In this document: one piece after another, positions 44,020-55,481 of the stretch | Position numbering within the stretch: position 1 is the first letter of the stretch | Layout of the letters: each line of letters begins with the position of its first letter | Assembly: GCF_900215535.1 (NCBI RefSeq) | Contig: NZ_OCND01000006.1 | Span: 248,001 to 312,000 of the forward strand | Length of the DNA stretch: 64,000 bases | DNA from: Pseudoxanthomonas wuyuanensis | GTDB taxonomy: Bacteria; Pseudomonadota; Gammaproteobacteria; Xanthomonadales; Xanthomonadaceae | Reading direction: 5' to 3' | Made by a program: the position numbers and the translations under genes | Notes under the pieces: generated by a model | Told to the model about the DNA's origin: nothing | The model's input: only the letters and a program-made list of their open reading frames with translations | The model's database searches: none

Positions 44020-45702
44020 CTATTTGCGGCCGCTGCGCCAGATCGAAATCAGAATCCCCACCCCACCCAGCGCCGCGCCAATGAAGCCCAGCACGCCCAG
44101 GGTCGGCCAGCCCCTCCCGCCGCCACTGCTGCCGGCATGCATCACGATGGACGAGCCGATGATCAGCGCCGCAGTCACCACCCCCAGGGTCAACCGGTTG
44201 GCGGCGTGATTGACCTGATCGCCGAACGGCTTCAGCGTGGGCACGTCGATTTCCATGTGCAGCTTGCCGCGGCGCGCGTTGCGCAGCAGCTGTCCCAGGT
44301 CCTTGGGCAGGCGCATCAGCAGATCCGTGGCGCTGCCCAGCGCACGCCAGCCGCGCCGGATCATGACCCCGGGGGAGTGCCGCCGCAGCAGGGTCGTCTC
44401 CAGGAACGGTCGCGCCTCGGCGGCCATGTCGAAATCCGGGTCCAGTTGCCTGCCCAGGCCCTCCAGGGTGACGAAGGTCTTGATCATCAGCGCCAGATCC
44501 GGCGGCAGGGCCAGATTGTGATCGCGCAGGATCAGCGTCACGTCCTGCAGCATTGCCCCCAGGCTGAGCTGTTTCAGCGGCACGCCGCGGTACTGGTCCA
44601 CGAAGGCATCGGTATCGGCCTGCAGGCGCTGTTCGTTGATGTCGGCAGCACCGTCGGTCCAGTCCAGCAACACCTCGATCACCGCATCGGCATCGTGCGC
44701 CGCCAGGCCGTGCAGCAATTGCGCGATCTGGAACCGGCGCTGTTCGGACAATCGTCCGATCATGCCGAAGTCGATCAGGCCTATGCGGTTGCCCGGCAGG
44801 AAAAAGATATTGCCCGGGTGCGGATCGGCGTGGAAGAAACCGTCCTCCAGCACCATCTTCAGGATGGTTTCGGCGCCGCGCCGCGCCAACAGTTTGCGGT
44901 CCAGCCCGGCAGCGTCGGCCACGTCCAGATCGCAGGCTGAAATGCCGTCGACGAACGCCTGCACATTGAGCCGCTCGCCGGTCCATTGCCAATAAACGCC
45001 GGGGATGACGATTTCAGGGCGGTCCACGAAATTCTGCGCGATGCGCTCGGCATTGCGGCACTCGGCGGCGAAGTCCAGTTCGCGCCGCAGCGACAGGGTG
45101 AACTGGTGCACCACTTCGCGCGGCCGGTAGCGCTGCAGGTCGGGCGCCTGCGCTTCGACGATTTCCGCCATGCGCGACAGCAGGCGCAGATCCGCTTCGA
45201 TGATCTTGCGGATGCCCGGCCGCCGCACCTTCAGGATCACCGCCGTGCCGTCGGCCAGCCACGCCCGGTGCGCCTGCGCCAACGACGCCGCCGCCAGCGG
45301 CACCTGGTCGATGCGGGCGAACACGTTCTCCGGTTCCTCGCCCAGGTCCTCGCACAGTTGCGGGTGGATCTGCGCGTAGTCCAGCGCCGGCGCGGCGTTC
45401 TGCAGCTTGCCGAACTCGAGTATCCATTCCGGCGGAAACAGATCCACGCGGGTGGCCAGCACCTGCCCCAGTTTGACGAAGGTCGGCCCCAGATCCTCCA
45501 TGGCGCGCCGCACCCGGGTAGGCGCATCCAGCGTCGACAGTTCCTCGATGGTCTGCCAGTGCAGCACCTGCCCGGCCTTCTCCAGCGCGCCGGACATGCC
45601 GACCCGATGCACCAGATCGCCAAAGCCGTAGCGGATCAGGATGGAGGCGATCTGATGGACGCGTCCGAGATCGCGGATGGCGCCAAGGGTTTCCCACAAC
45701 AT
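44020..45702 (-). CDS. ubiB: UbiB/ABC1-family atypical kinase-like protein
   Basis: A 560-residue member of the UbiB/COQ8 family, needed for ubiquinone biosynthesis and thought to act as a membrane-bound ATPase. The KxGQ motif is [13 protein letters not shown], the Ala-rich nucleotide loop is [11 protein letters not shown], the ATP-binding Lys is in VILKVRRPG, the catalytic region is [13 protein letters not shown] and the metal-binding motif is [10 protein letters not shown]. Two hydrophobic segments at the C-terminus ([18 protein letters not shown] and a second near 535-555) match the membrane anchor. No other ubi gene is nearby, so a role in another lipid pathway is possible. Confidence 0.88.
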   Translation of the reverse strand: MLWETLGAIRDLGRVHQIASILIRYGFGDLVHRVGMSGALEKAGQVLHWQTIEELSTLDAPTRVRRAMEDLGPTFVKLGQVLATRVDLFPPEWILEFGKLQNAAPALDYAQIHPQLCEDLGEEPENVFARIDQVPLAAASLAQAHRAWLADGTAVILKVRRPGIRKIIEADLRLLSRMAEIVEAQAPDLQRYRPREVVHQFTLSLRRELDFAAECRNAERIAQNFVDRPEIVIPGVYWQWTGERLNVQAFVDGISACDLDVADAAGLDRKLLARRGAETILKMVLEDGFFHADPHPGNIFFLPGNRIGLIDFGMIGRLSEQRRFQIAQLLHGLAAHDADAVIEVLLDWTDGAADINEQRLQADTDAFVDQYRGVPLKQLSLGAMLQDVTLILRDHNLALPPDLALMIKTFVTLEGLGRQLDPDFDMAAEARPFLETTLLRRHSPGVMIRRGWRALGSATDLLMRLPKDLGQLLRNARRGKLHMEIDVPTLKPFGDQVNHAANRLTLGVVTAALIIGSSIVMHAGSSGGGRGWPTLGVLGFIGAALGGVGILISIWRSGRK

Positions 45703-45852
45703 GATCGGTATCCGCTCCAGTCAGGCCGCTCTGCCGTTGGCAGGCAACGGTGCAAGCCTACACCAGGGCGCGTCGTCCGTCGGGTCGCCTTCCCGAAGCG
45801 GCATCCGCTGCCGCTTTCCGGCACAATGCCGCAAGCGCAGACGTACGGTTCT

Positions 45853-48477
45853 ATGAGCACCGAGAAGACACCCGAGCACACCCCGCTGATGAAGCAATTC
45901 TTCAGCGCCAAGTCCGAATACCCCGACCTGCTGCTGTTCTTTCGCATGGGCGACTTCTACGAGTTGTTCTACGACGACGCGCGCAAGGCGGCAAGGCTGC
46001 TGGACATCACCCTGACCCAGCGCGGCAGTTCGGGCGGCGCGCCGATTCCGATGGCTGGCGTGCCGGTGCATGCCTACGAAGGCTACCTGGCGCGGCTGGT
46101 CGCGATGGGCGAATCGGTCGCCGTATGCGAGCAGATCGGCGACCCGGCGCTGGCCAAAGGCCTGGTCGAGCGCAAGGTGGTGCGGGTGGTCACCCCCGGC
46201 ACGGTGACCGACGAGGCGCTGCTCAACGAGCGCCGCGACACCTTGCTGATGGCGGTGGCGCGCAAAGGTTCGGCTTCCAGGGGCTGGCGCTACGGACTGG
46301 CGTGGGCGGATCTGGCCGGCGGGCGCTTCCTGGTCAACGAAGTCGACAGCGACGACGCGCTGGAGGCCGAGCTGTCGCGGCTGGAACCGGCCGAACTGCT
46401 GCTGCCGGACGAGGACGGCTGGCCGCCGTTCCTGCAGCAGCGCAATAGCATCCGCCGGCGCGCACCATGGCTGTTCGATGCCGACAGCGGCCGCCGCCAG
46501 TTGCTGCAGTTCTTCGCTCTGCGCGATCTGTCCGGCTTCGGCATCGACGGCGGCGCATTCGGTAAAAGCGGACTGGCGATCGCCGCCGCCGGCGCGCTGC
46601 TGGGCTATGTCGAGGAAACCCAGAAGCAGCGCCTGCCGCACCTGACCGCCATCGTGGTCGAATCGGCCAGCGACGCCATCGCGATGAACGCGGCCACCCG
46701 CCGCCATCTGGAACTGGACACGCGCATCGATGGCGACGCCGGGAATACCCTGCTTGGCGTGCTCGATTCCACCATCACTCCGATGGGCGGACGCCTGCTG
46801 CGGCGCTGGCTGCACCGGCCGCTGCGCGACCGCAATGCGCTCGGCCAGCGCCACCAGGCGGTGGCCACGCTGCTGGAGCAAGGCGCCGACGCCGGACTGC
46901 GCGAGCGTTTCCGCGCATTGGGCGATCTGGAGCGCATTCTGACCCGGGTGGCATTGCGCTCGGCGCGGCCGCGCGACCTGTCGACGCTGCGCGACGGTCT
47001 TGCCCTGCTGCCCGACCTCCGCACGCTGCTGGCGCCGCTGGACTCGCCGCGCCTGCAGGCGCTGGCCAAGGACCTGGGCGAACACGCCGAAACCGCGCAC
47101 CTGCTGGCATCGGCGGTGGCCGAACAACCGCCGTTGAAACTCAGCGACGGCGGCGTGATCGCCGCCGACTATGATGCCGAACTGGATGAATTGCGGCAGC
47201 TCAGCAGCAATGCCGACCGCTTCCTGCTGGATCTGGAAGTCCGCGAACGCGAGAGCAGCGGCATACCGACACTGAAGGTCGGCTACAACCGCGTGCACGG
47301 TTACTACATCGAGATCAGCAAGGGCCAGGCCGGCCGCGCGCCGGTCCACTACACCCGCCGGCAAACCCTGACCAACGCCGAGCGCTACATCACCGAGGAA
47401 CTGAAAAGCTTCGAGGACAAGGTGCTGTCGGCGCGCGAGCGCGCACTTTCGCGGGAAAAGCTGCTGTACGAAGGATTGCTGGATGAACTCAACGCCAACC
47501 TGGAGCCGCTGAAACGCTGTGCCGCCGCGCTCAGCGAACTGGACGTACTGGCCGGTTTTGCCGAACGCGCGCAGGCGCTGGACTGGTCGGCGCCGGAACT
47601 GCGCGACGAACCCGGCTTGCATATCCAGCGCGGCCGCCATCCGGTGGTCGAGGCGGTCCGCAAGGAACCGTTCGAACCCAACGATCTGGTGCTTGGCGGA
47701 CACGATGGCGACGCAGAACGACCGCGCATGCTGGTCATTACCGGCCCCAACATGGGCGGCAAGAGCACCTACATGCGCCAGAACGCGCTGATCGTGCTGC
47801 TGGCGCACATCGGCAGCTTCGTGCCGGCGGCGCGCGCGGTCATCGGCCCGATCGATCGCATCCTGACCCGCATCGGCGCCGGCGACGATCTGGCGCGCGG
47901 CCAATCCACCTTCATGGTCGAAATGGCCGAGACCAGCTACATCCTGCATCACGCCACCGCGCAATCGCTGGTGCTGATGGACGAAATCGGCCGCGGCACC
48001 TCCACCTACGACGGCCTGGCGCTGGCCGATGCGGTGGCGCGCCATCTGGCCGCGGTCAACCGCTGCTACACCCTGTTCGCGACGCATTACTTCGAACTGA
48101 CCGCGCTGTCCGAGCCAGGCAGCGGCATCGCCAACGTGCACCTGGATGCGGTTGAGCATGGCGATACGCTGGTGTTCATGCACGCAGTCAAAGAAGGCGC
48201 CGCAGACCGCAGTTTCGGCCTGCAGGTGGCGGCATTGGCCGGCCTGCCGAAAACCACGCTGCAGCAGGCACGGCGGCGGCTGGCCGAACTGGAACAGCGC
48301 GGCCGCGAAACCCACGCCGCCGGAATGTCGCCGCAGTCGCTGGACCAGCCGCAGCAGATCGGCCTGTTCGCGCCGGCGCCTTCGGCCGCGCAGGAAGCGC
48401 TGGCCGCACTGGATCCGGACGAACTGACGCCCAAGCAGGCGCTGGAAGCGCTGTACCGGCTCAAATCCCTGCTTTAG
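45853..48477 (+). CDS. mutS: DNA mismatch repair protein MutS
   Basis: An 874-residue mismatch-recognition ATPase. The mismatch-binding Phe-x-Glu motif is in [15 protein letters not shown], Walker A is [13 protein letters not shown] and the Walker B/signature region is [16 protein letters not shown]. The C-terminal tetramerisation region ends in [17 protein letters not shown]. Similarity starts at the ATG at 45853; an in-frame ATG at 45826 is possible but neither has a strong ribosome-binding sequence. It is divergent from ubiB with a 150-base gap. Confidence 0.98.
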   Translation: MSTEKTPEHTPLMKQFFSAKSEYPDLLLFFRMGDFYELFYDDARKAARLLDITLTQRGSSGGAPIPMAGVPVHAYEGYLARLVAMGESVAVCEQIGDPALAKGLVERKVVRVVTPGTVTDEALLNERRDTLLMAVARKGSASRGWRYGLAWADLAGGRFLVNEVDSDDALEAELSRLEPAELLLPDEDGWPPFLQQRNSIRRRAPWLFDADSGRRQLLQFFALRDLSGFGIDGGAFGKSGLAIAAAGALLGYVEETQKQRLPHLTAIVVESASDAIAMNAATRRHLELDTRIDGDAGNTLLGVLDSTITPMGGRLLRRWLHRPLRDRNALGQRHQAVATLLEQGADAGLRERFRALGDLERILTRVALRSARPRDLSTLRDGLALLPDLRTLLAPLDSPRLQALAKDLGEHAETAHLLASAVAEQPPLKLSDGGVIAADYDAELDELRQLSSNADRFLLDLEVRERESSGIPTLKVGYNRVHGYYIEISKGQAGRAPVHYTRRQTLTNAERYITEELKSFEDKVLSARERALSREKLLYEGLLDELNANLEPLKRCAAALSELDVLAGFAERAQALDWSAPELRDEPGLHIQRGRHPVVEAVRKEPFEPNDLVLGGHDGDAERPRMLVITGPNMGGKSTYMRQNALIVLLAHIGSFVPAARAVIGPIDRILTRIGAGDDLARGQSTFMVEMAETSYILHHATAQSLVLMDEIGRGTSTYDGLALADAVARHLAAVNRCYTLFATHYFELTALSEPGSGIANVHLDAVEHGDTLVFMHAVKEGAADRSFGLQVAALAGLPKTTLQQARRRLAELEQRGRETHAAGMSPQSLDQPQQIGLFAPAPSAAQEALAALDPDELTPKQALEALYRLKSLL

Positions 48478-48534
48478 CAGGTTGCTGATAAGGCACATCC
48501 TGTACGTGTTTTCCGCGGCGATGGCGGCGGCCAC

Positions 48535-48588
48535 GGCATCGGCATCGGTATCGGTATCGGCGTTGGCGTTGGCGTTGGCGTTGGCGAC
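48535..48588. repeat. Hexanucleotide tandem array after mutS
   Basis: Nine six-base units of the type GGYRTY: two GGCATC, two GGTATC, four GGCGTT and one GGCGAC. The array lies 58 bases after the mutS stop in a 322-base gap without an assured gene. It would encode dipeptide repeats in any frame, so short frames covering it (such as 48482-48676 plus) are not evidence of a protein. Confidence 0.85.
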
Positions 48589-48699
48589 GATGAAATGCTG
48601 GACAAGCACGCCGGTACCACACTGGCGTAACGGGCCTGGCGTATCTTTGCCGCAGCCTCACCCTCCTCCGGGATGATGGTGATGGCTGCCATCGAGTCG

Positions 48700-48750
48700 A
48701 TAGACACTTGCTATCGAAGCATTCGCTACAAACGATTTTCATAAATCGTT
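48700..48750 (+). promoter_or_regulatory. OxyR-like site and palindrome upstream of katG
   Basis: ATAG (48700-48703) and CTAT (48711-48714) are seven bases apart. A second, degenerate pair TTCG (48722) and CGAT (48733) continues the same spacing, matching the four-element OxyR footprint. Next comes a perfect palindrome with 8-base arms, AACGATTT-tcat-AAATCGTT (48731-48750). The position ahead of a catalase-peroxidase gene fits peroxide control. Confidence 0.5.
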
Positions 48751-48799
48751 GGCCGCACCTAGTCTGCTCACTGTTCACTGCGAAGAGGATGAGCCAGCC

Positions 48800-48964
48800 A
48801 TGAGCAAGCCCATCAAGCATCATCCCGAACCCTCCGAACCGCCGCAGACCGCCGCTTCAGGCGCCTCGCCTGCGGACACGCCGCGTACGCCCGCCCGTGT
48901 GCCCGCCGCGGCACCGATGCTGGCGCGCCACCCATCCGCACCGCGGTCCCGGCACCTGGCCTAG
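48800..48964 (+). CDS. Small proline/alanine-rich hypothetical ORF before katG
   Basis: A 54-residue frame ([15 protein letters not shown]...). An AGAGGATGAG purine-rich stretch lies eight to ten bases before the ATG. It is rich in Pro, Ala and basic residues, has no membrane segment or known domain, and is probably disordered. It sits between the OxyR-like site and katG, 84 bases before the catalase gene, so a transcript from that region would include it. It could be a small stress protein, a leader peptide or a chance frame. Confidence 0.4.
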   Translation: MSKPIKHHPEPSEPPQTAASGASPADTPRTPARVPAAAPMLARHPSAPRSRHLA

Positions 48965-48994
48965 CGGCCATCGAGAACGCTCATTCATCAGTAA

Positions 48995-51301
<2,307 letters not shown>

Positions 51302-51367
51302 TTTCCCGGCGCGAAGCGGGCAGCAAAGCCGCTATCGCCATGGGAACGTCCAGCACGGGCCAATGCG

Positions 51368-51402
51368 AGCGCCGCATACCTCCCCAGGTGTGCGGCGCTT
51401 TC
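51368..51402 (+). terminator. Terminator of katG
   Basis: Two 14-base arms (51368-51381 and 51386-51399) pair with one wobble around a CCCC loop and are followed by TTTC. It lies 66 bases after the katG stop, in the 302-base gap before hslR. Confidence 0.75.
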
Positions 51403-51494
51403 ACTGGCGCGGCCGCATCCCGGTGGCTTCCAACCGCCGGGCGGCTGGTCAAGCCGGGATCCCCTTTTCTTCAACTACCAGGCAGCCATATGGC

Positions 51495-51512
51495 TTCCGG
51501 CGAAAGCCGGAA
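51495..51512. repeat. Short GAAA-loop hairpin in katG-hslR gap
   Basis: A 7-bp stem TTCCGGC/GCCGGAA closes a GAAA tetraloop and is followed by TGAC. The motif resembles dispersed intergenic repeats seen in several proteobacteria. No second copy was noticed in this window. Confidence 0.5.
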
Positions 51513-51603
51513 TGACGGCTTGTTCAGCCTTGCGTTGAAGCGCTTGCCGCAGCGGGTGGTCGATTGGCGCGGACCTCGGCTTCGCCAATCAGGGCAAGAC
51601 GGT

Positions 51604-52011
51604 TCATAGCGCGTCGATGTCGCCCAATGCGCGGATCAGCCGGCGCGCGCGTTTGTCCGGCTTGGAAAGCGGCGCCTGGTAACCGGTGCGTTCGGCGCGC
51701 CGCTGCGCGATGGCCGCTTCGCGCGCAGCGCGCGAGGTTTCCGTCTCCAGGTAGAGCTTCTGCGCCTGCGCCGCCGGGCCGCGCTGTTCGCTCAGCGCCA
51801 GCACCTGGATTTGGAAACGTTCCTCTCCGCGGACGATGTTCAGCACATCGCCGATACGGACCGCGCGCGAGGGTTTGGCGCGCTGTCCGCCGATTTCGAT
51901 CTTGCCGGTTTCCACCGCCTGCTTGCCCAGGCTGCGCGTCTTGAAGAAGCGCGCCGCCCAAAGCCAGATGTCCAGTCGTACTTGTGCGGTTGCCGGTTCT
52001 TTGGTGTTCAC
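51604..52011 (-). CDS. hslR: Heat-shock protein Hsp15, S4-type RNA-binding
   Basis: A 135-residue protein with an N-terminal S4 domain (RLDIWLWAARFFKTRSLGKQAVETGKIEIGG) and a basic C-terminal region (SKPDKRARRLIRAL). Hsp15 binds stalled 50S subunits carrying nascent peptidyl-tRNA and returns them to the cycle. The start is GTG at 52011, without a strong ribosome-binding sequence. It lies downstream of the rplS terminator on the same strand. Confidence 0.92.
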   Translation of the reverse strand: MNTKEPATAQVRLDIWLWAARFFKTRSLGKQAVETGKIEIGGQRAKPSRAVRIGDVLNIVRGEERFQIQVLALSEQRGPAAQAQKLYLETETSRAAREAAIAQRRAERTGYQAPLSKPDKRARRLIRALGDIDAL

Positions 52012-52080
52012 GGGTATCGCCTGAATTCTTCTTGGGCTCTGGTTGCTGCCGGACCTTGCCGCGGCGCTGGCGCAAACGCA

Positions 52081-52104
52081 AACGGCCGCCCGAAGGCGGC
52101 CGTT
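52081..52104 (-). terminator. Terminator of the rpsP-rimM-trmD-rplS operon
   Basis: A perfect 10-bp stem (52081-52090 with 52095-52104) has a UUCG-type tetraloop on the minus strand and ends in TT followed by TGCGTTTGC. It lies 24 bases after the rplS stop. Confidence 0.85.
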
Positions 52105-52127
52105 GCGATGCTGCGGATGCGCCGGAA

Positions 52128-52538
52128 TTATTCGGCGGCGGCGGCAGCGGCCAGACGCGCCTTCTTGGCAGCGGCATTGGCGGCCAGGTCTTCCTTGATG
52201 CGGGCGGCCTTGCCTTCCAGATCGCGCAGGTAGTACAGCTTGCCGGCGCGGACCTTGCCGCGGCGCTTCACTTCGACCGAATCGATGGTGGCGCTGTGGG
52301 TCTGGAACACGCGCTCAACGCCGTAGCCGTGCGAAATCTTGCGCACGGTGAAGGCCGAGTTGAGGCCGGCATTCTTCTTGCCGATGACCACGCCTTCATA
52401 CGCCTGCACGCGCTCGCGGTTGCCTTCCTTGACCTTGACGTTGACGACGACGGTGTCGCCAGGGCCGAACGCAGGCAGTTCGCGCTGGATCTGGGCGGCT
52501 TCGAATTCCGCGACGATGGATTTGTTGAGACTGCTCAT
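52128..52538 (-). CDS. rplS: 50S ribosomal protein L19
   Basis: A 136-residue ribosomal protein at the 30S-50S interface. It begins [19 protein letters not shown] and has the core [40 protein letters not shown] and [20 protein letters not shown]. The last 20 residues are Ala/Lys-rich, an extension often seen in xanthomonads. The ATG at 52538 is favoured over an upstream frame to 52640 by family length. It is the last gene of the operon. Confidence 0.98.
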   Translation of the reverse strand: MSSLNKSIVAEFEAAQIQRELPAFGPGDTVVVNVKVKEGNRERVQAYEGVVIGKKNAGLNSAFTVRKISHGYGVERVFQTHSATIDSVEVKRRGKVRAGKLYYLRDLEGKAARIKEDLAANAAAKKARLAAAAAAE

Positions 52539-52660
52539 GGTGGCACCGTATGTATGGGCGTGGGTGTGTCGTTCGACAACAGAAACTGATGCAGTCGCCG
52601 GATTGCGCTGCACGATATTGTTATGGGGTACCCCGGCCATAGGCCTGGGAGCCGGGTATC

Positions 52661-53434
52661 TTACTGATTTTTATCGCCGCTGGCTAGCGTGGCGTGCCGC
52701 CATTGCTGCCGGAACTCCTCCAGCAGAGCCCGGTCGGCCTTGGACAGGGCCGCCTCGTCCAGCAGGTCCGGGCGCCGCAGCCAGGTCCGGCCCAGCGCCT
52801 GCTGGCGGCGCCAGCGGGCGATGGCGGCATGATCGCCTGAACGCAGCACCGCCGGCACCTCGCCCAGCGCGTGGCTGGCCGGATGGGTGTAATGCGGGCA
52901 GTCCAGCAGGCCATCGCCTTCGAAGCTGTCCTGAACGGCTGATTCGGCGTCGTTCAGGGCGCCCTCCTGCAACCGTGCCACCGCGTCGATGACCACGGCC
53001 GCAGCCAGTTCGCCGCCGGACAGCACGTAGTCGCCGATGGAGATTTCCTCGTCGACCTCGGCGGCCAGCAAGCGCTCGTCGACGCCTTCGTAACGGCCGC
53101 ACAGCAGGATCAGCCGCGGCAGCGCCGCCAGTTCCCGCACTTTGGCCTGGGTCAACGGCCGCCCCTGCGGACTCAGGTAGATGACCGGCGCCGGCGCTTC
53201 ATCGGCCGCACGCGCCGCCGACAGGCAGGCCTGCAGCGGCTCGATCATCATCACCATGCCGGGCCCGCCGCCGAACGGGCGGTCGTCCACCCGCCGGTAG
53301 CCGCCTGCGGCGTAGTCGCGGGGGTTCCAGCCGTGCGTGCTCAGCAGGCCGCGCTCCTGCGCGCGCCCGACCACGCCAACGCCCGCGCATTGCGCAATGA
53401 ACTCGGGAAACAGGCTGACGATATCGATGCGCAT
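52661..53434 (-). CDS. trmD: tRNA (guanine37-N1)-methyltransferase TrmD
   Basis: A 257-residue SPOUT methyltransferase that methylates G37 of tRNAs and prevents frameshifting. It begins [13 protein letters not shown]; the frame upstream to 53536 lacks similarity. The S-adenosylmethionine knot is visible in [22 protein letters not shown] and [12 protein letters not shown]. The catalytic Asp region is [15 protein letters not shown]. It lies between rimM and rplS; a 118-base gap upstream contains nested inverted repeats. Confidence 0.98.
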   Translation of the reverse strand: MRIDIVSLFPEFIAQCAGVGVVGRAQERGLLSTHGWNPRDYAAGGYRRVDDRPFGGGPGMVMMIEPLQACLSAARAADEAPAPVIYLSPQGRPLTQAKVRELAALPRLILLCGRYEGVDERLLAAEVDEEISIGDYVLSGGELAAAVVIDAVARLQEGALNDAESAVQDSFEGDGLLDCPHYTHPASHALGEVPAVLRSGDHAAIARWRRQQALGRTWLRRPDLLDEAALSKADRALLEEFRQQWRHATLASGDKNQ

Positions 53435-53459
53435 GGGGCAAGGGATGGGAAACGAAAAT

Positions 53460-53541
53460 GAGGAGTGAGGAACGAGGGAAAGCGTAAGGCAAAAGCACGG
53501 GAGCGGACGCGTGCGTCCGCGACACGCGTTTCTCACTCCTC
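53460..53541. repeat. Nested inverted repeats in the rimM-trmD gap
   Basis: Outer 10-base perfect arms GAGGAGTGAG (53460-53469) and CTCACTCCTC (53532-53541) enclose a perfect 18-base palindrome (53503-53520). The whole could fold into a branched hairpin within the operon mRNA, between the rimM stop and the trmD start. It looks like an inserted REP-type element. Confidence 0.75.
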
Positions 53542-53552
53542 TTCACTCGCTT

Positions 53553-54080
53553 CTAGAACTCCGGATCCCAGTCCACGGTGACGACGCCGGCGTCGAAATC
53601 CACCGACTTGACGAAATCGGGTTCGACGAACGGAATCAGCCGTTCGCGTTCGCCGCTGGCCACCAGCACATCGTTGGCGCCGGTCGAAAACAGGTGCGAT
53701 ACCCGGCCGAAATCGACGCCTTCGGCATTGACCACGCGCAGGCCTTCCAAGTCCACCCAGTAGAACTCGCCCGGCCTGGGCGGCGGCAGCGCCGAACGCG
53801 GCACCAGGATCTCGGTCCCGCGCAGTGCCTCGACCGCATCGCGATCCTCCACGCCCGGGAATGTCGCCACCAGATGCTTGCCGGAGGGCTTGCCGCGGGC
53901 GCCGGCGAACTCGCGTTCAACACCGGCGGCATTGCGCAGGATCCACGGCTGGTAGCGGAAAATCGCCTCGCGCGGCTCGGTCCACGACTCGATCTTGATC
54001 TGGCCGCGCACGCCAAAAGCGCCCACTATCCGCCCCAGCAGAATGGTTTTCCGCTGGTCCGGGGGGCGCTGGGTATCCAT
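53553..54080 (-). CDS. rimM: Ribosome maturation factor RimM
   Basis: A 175-residue 16S rRNA processing factor that binds S19 in the 30S head. The N-terminal RimM barrel has [19 protein letters not shown]; the PRC-barrel follows with [43 protein letters not shown] and [10 protein letters not shown] at the C-terminus. It starts 40 bases after rpsP in the conserved rpsP-rimM-trmD-rplS order. Confidence 0.97.
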   Translation of the reverse strand: MDTQRPPDQRKTILLGRIVGAFGVRGQIKIESWTEPREAIFRYQPWILRNAAGVEREFAGARGKPSGKHLVATFPGVEDRDAVEALRGTEILVPRSALPPPRPGEFYWVDLEGLRVVNAEGVDFGRVSHLFSTGANDVLVASGERERLIPFVEPDFVKSVDFDAGVVTVDWDPEF

Positions 54081-54120
54081 GAAAGGGCTGTGGCCGCGCG
54101 TTCGGGCGCGGCCGCCGCGA

Positions 54121-54378
54121 TCAGGCCGCGGCCTTGACCTTGGCCGCTTCCTTGTACAGGCTGCGGACCTTCTCGGTCATCTGGGCGCCATGGCCGACCC
54201 AATGGTCGACGCGGGCGATGTCCAGCTCGACGCGCTTTTCGTTACCGGCGGCGACCGGGTTGTAGTAGCCCACACGCTCGATGTTGCGGCCGTCGCGCGC
54301 GCTGCGCACGTCGGTGACGATGATGTGGTAGAACGGGCGCTTCTTGGCGCCGCCACGGGTAAGGCGAATCTTGACCAT
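54121..54378 (-). CDS. rpsP: 30S ribosomal protein S16
   Basis: An 85-residue ribosomal protein with the typical [34 protein letters not shown] and [20 protein letters not shown]. The ATG at 54378 fixes the usual length; the frame upstream to 54510 is spurious. It is the first gene of the operon. Confidence 0.98.
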   Translation of the reverse strand: MVKIRLTRGGAKKRPFYHIIVTDVRSARDGRNIERVGYYNPVAAGNEKRVELDIARVDHWVGHGAQMTEKVRSLYKEAAKVKAAA

Positions 54379-54477
54379 TGCGTTGTTTTCCAGTGTTGCC
54401 CAGTCGCCAGAATGGCGCGGTAAGCCGACAATTGTAAGCCATTGAAAGCTTGAAGGAAACCCAGGCGGCACCGGCCC

Positions 54478-54566
54478 GTGGGAGCGACGTGAGTCGCGAT
54501 GGGGCTTCACCGGGAAGCCGTCGCGGCTTGACCAGCCATTTGGCTGTTGAGAGCCATCGCTCCTAC
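54478..54566. repeat. REP-like imperfect inverted pair upstream of rpsP
   Basis: GTGGGAGCGACGTGAGTCGC begins at 54478, and the reverse complement of GTAGGAGCGATGGC ends at 54566. Both are variants of the GTAGGAGCGAC unit found again at 55394-55468. Smaller inner inverted matches lie between. It sits in the 200-base gap between rpsP and the class IV aminotransferase gene. Confidence 0.7.
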
Positions 54567-54578
54567 AGCGGCGGCGGC

Positions 54579-55376
54579 CTAAACCGGCTGCCAGGGTTGC
54601 TGCGCCAGAGCCGCCGCCAACCGCTCCATCAGCGCCTGGTCCTGGGCCAGGGCCAGGCCGTCGATACCCAGCACCGGCTGTACGCCACTGGCGTTGGCGG
54701 CGAAGGCGGCCCGGAAGCCCCCCGCCTCGGCCAGGCCGACCGGCCGTCGCAGCTGGGCGACCCCAAGCTGCTCCAGCCCGGCCTGCAGCAATTGTTCGGT
54801 CACCCCGCGCAACGCCGGGGCCTGTGGCCAGACCACCCGCTCGCCATCCCAGAAGCCGATGTTCCAGATCGAGCCTTCGGCAATGCTCCCGTCGGCGGCG
54901 ACGAACAGCGCATCGTCGAAACCGTCCCGCAGCGCCAGCCGGCGGTAATGGAACAGCGGAAAGGTCCCTACATGCTTGATGTGCGGCAGCGGGCGGACAA
55001 ACGGGTACGACTTCGCCTTCAGCGGCGGCTTGGCGGACGGTGCCGGCGGCGACAGCGAAACCAGCAGGTCCGGGACGAAAGAACCATCCGGATGGCGGTA
55101 ATCGAAACCGCGGGCGAATACGGTGAGCCGCAGCGAACAGTCTTCGGCGCCGCCGGCTTCCAGCGCGTTGCGCAGTTCGGCCAGGATGCGCCCGGCCGCC
55201 AGTTCGGCATCGAACAGCTCGCGGGTGGCGTTCTGCAACCGGCGCAGATGCAGATCCAGCCCCTGCACCGCGCGGCCACGCACCTGCATCGAGCTGAAAT
55301 GGCCGTAGTTGGTCAGCGCCAGCGCGCGCAGATCGTCGGCGCTGGCCGCTTGGCCGTTGAGAAATGCGCTGGACAT
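54579..55376 (-). CDS. Class IV aminotransferase family protein
   Basis: A 265-residue PLP enzyme of the branched-chain aminotransferase/aminodeoxychorismate lyase fold. Visible family features are the Lys-containing [44 protein letters not shown] (the aminotransferase IV signature) and LRGVTEQLL near the phosphate-binding region. The ATG at 55376 is nine bases after AGGGG; an ATG at 55385 touches that sequence and is less likely. The substrate is unclear. It lies between rpsP and ffh, flanked on both sides by REP-like elements, so it is probably transcribed alone. Confidence 0.82.
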   Translation of the reverse strand: MSSAFLNGQAASADDLRALALTNYGHFSSMQVRGRAVQGLDLHLRRLQNATRELFDAELAAGRILAELRNALEAGGAEDCSLRLTVFARGFDYRHPDGSFVPDLLVSLSPPAPSAKPPLKAKSYPFVRPLPHIKHVGTFPLFHYRRLALRDGFDDALFVAADGSIAEGSIWNIGFWDGERVVWPQAPALRGVTEQLLQAGLEQLGVAQLRRPVGLAEAGGFRAAFAANASGVQPVLGIDGLALAQDQALMERLAAALAQQPWQPV

Positions 55377-55393
55377 GTTCTCCATCCCCTATG

Positions 55394-55468
55394 GTAGGAG
55401 CGACGTCAGTCGCGATGCGGCTTCAACTGGGAGACGAAAGAAAGCATCGCGACTGACGTCGCTCCTAC
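55394..55468. repeat. REPIN-like perfect inverted repeat
   Basis: Two 25-base arms (55394-55418 and 55444-55468) are perfect reverse complements around a 25-base spacer. The unit starts GTAGGAGCGACGTCAGTCGC, a REP-type sequence common in Xanthomonadaceae and related groups. It fills the gap between the ffh stop and the aminotransferase start. Confidence 0.9.
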
Positions 55469-55481
55469 GGGAAGGCTATGC

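Noticed and set aside
45721-48609. 962-residue minus-strand frame opposite mutS
   Set aside because: Antisense shadow of a fully conserved mutS; no domain similarity.
48482-48676. Small frame covering the hexamer array
   Set aside because: The repetitive residues simply reflect the DNA repeat; similar frames exist on both strands.
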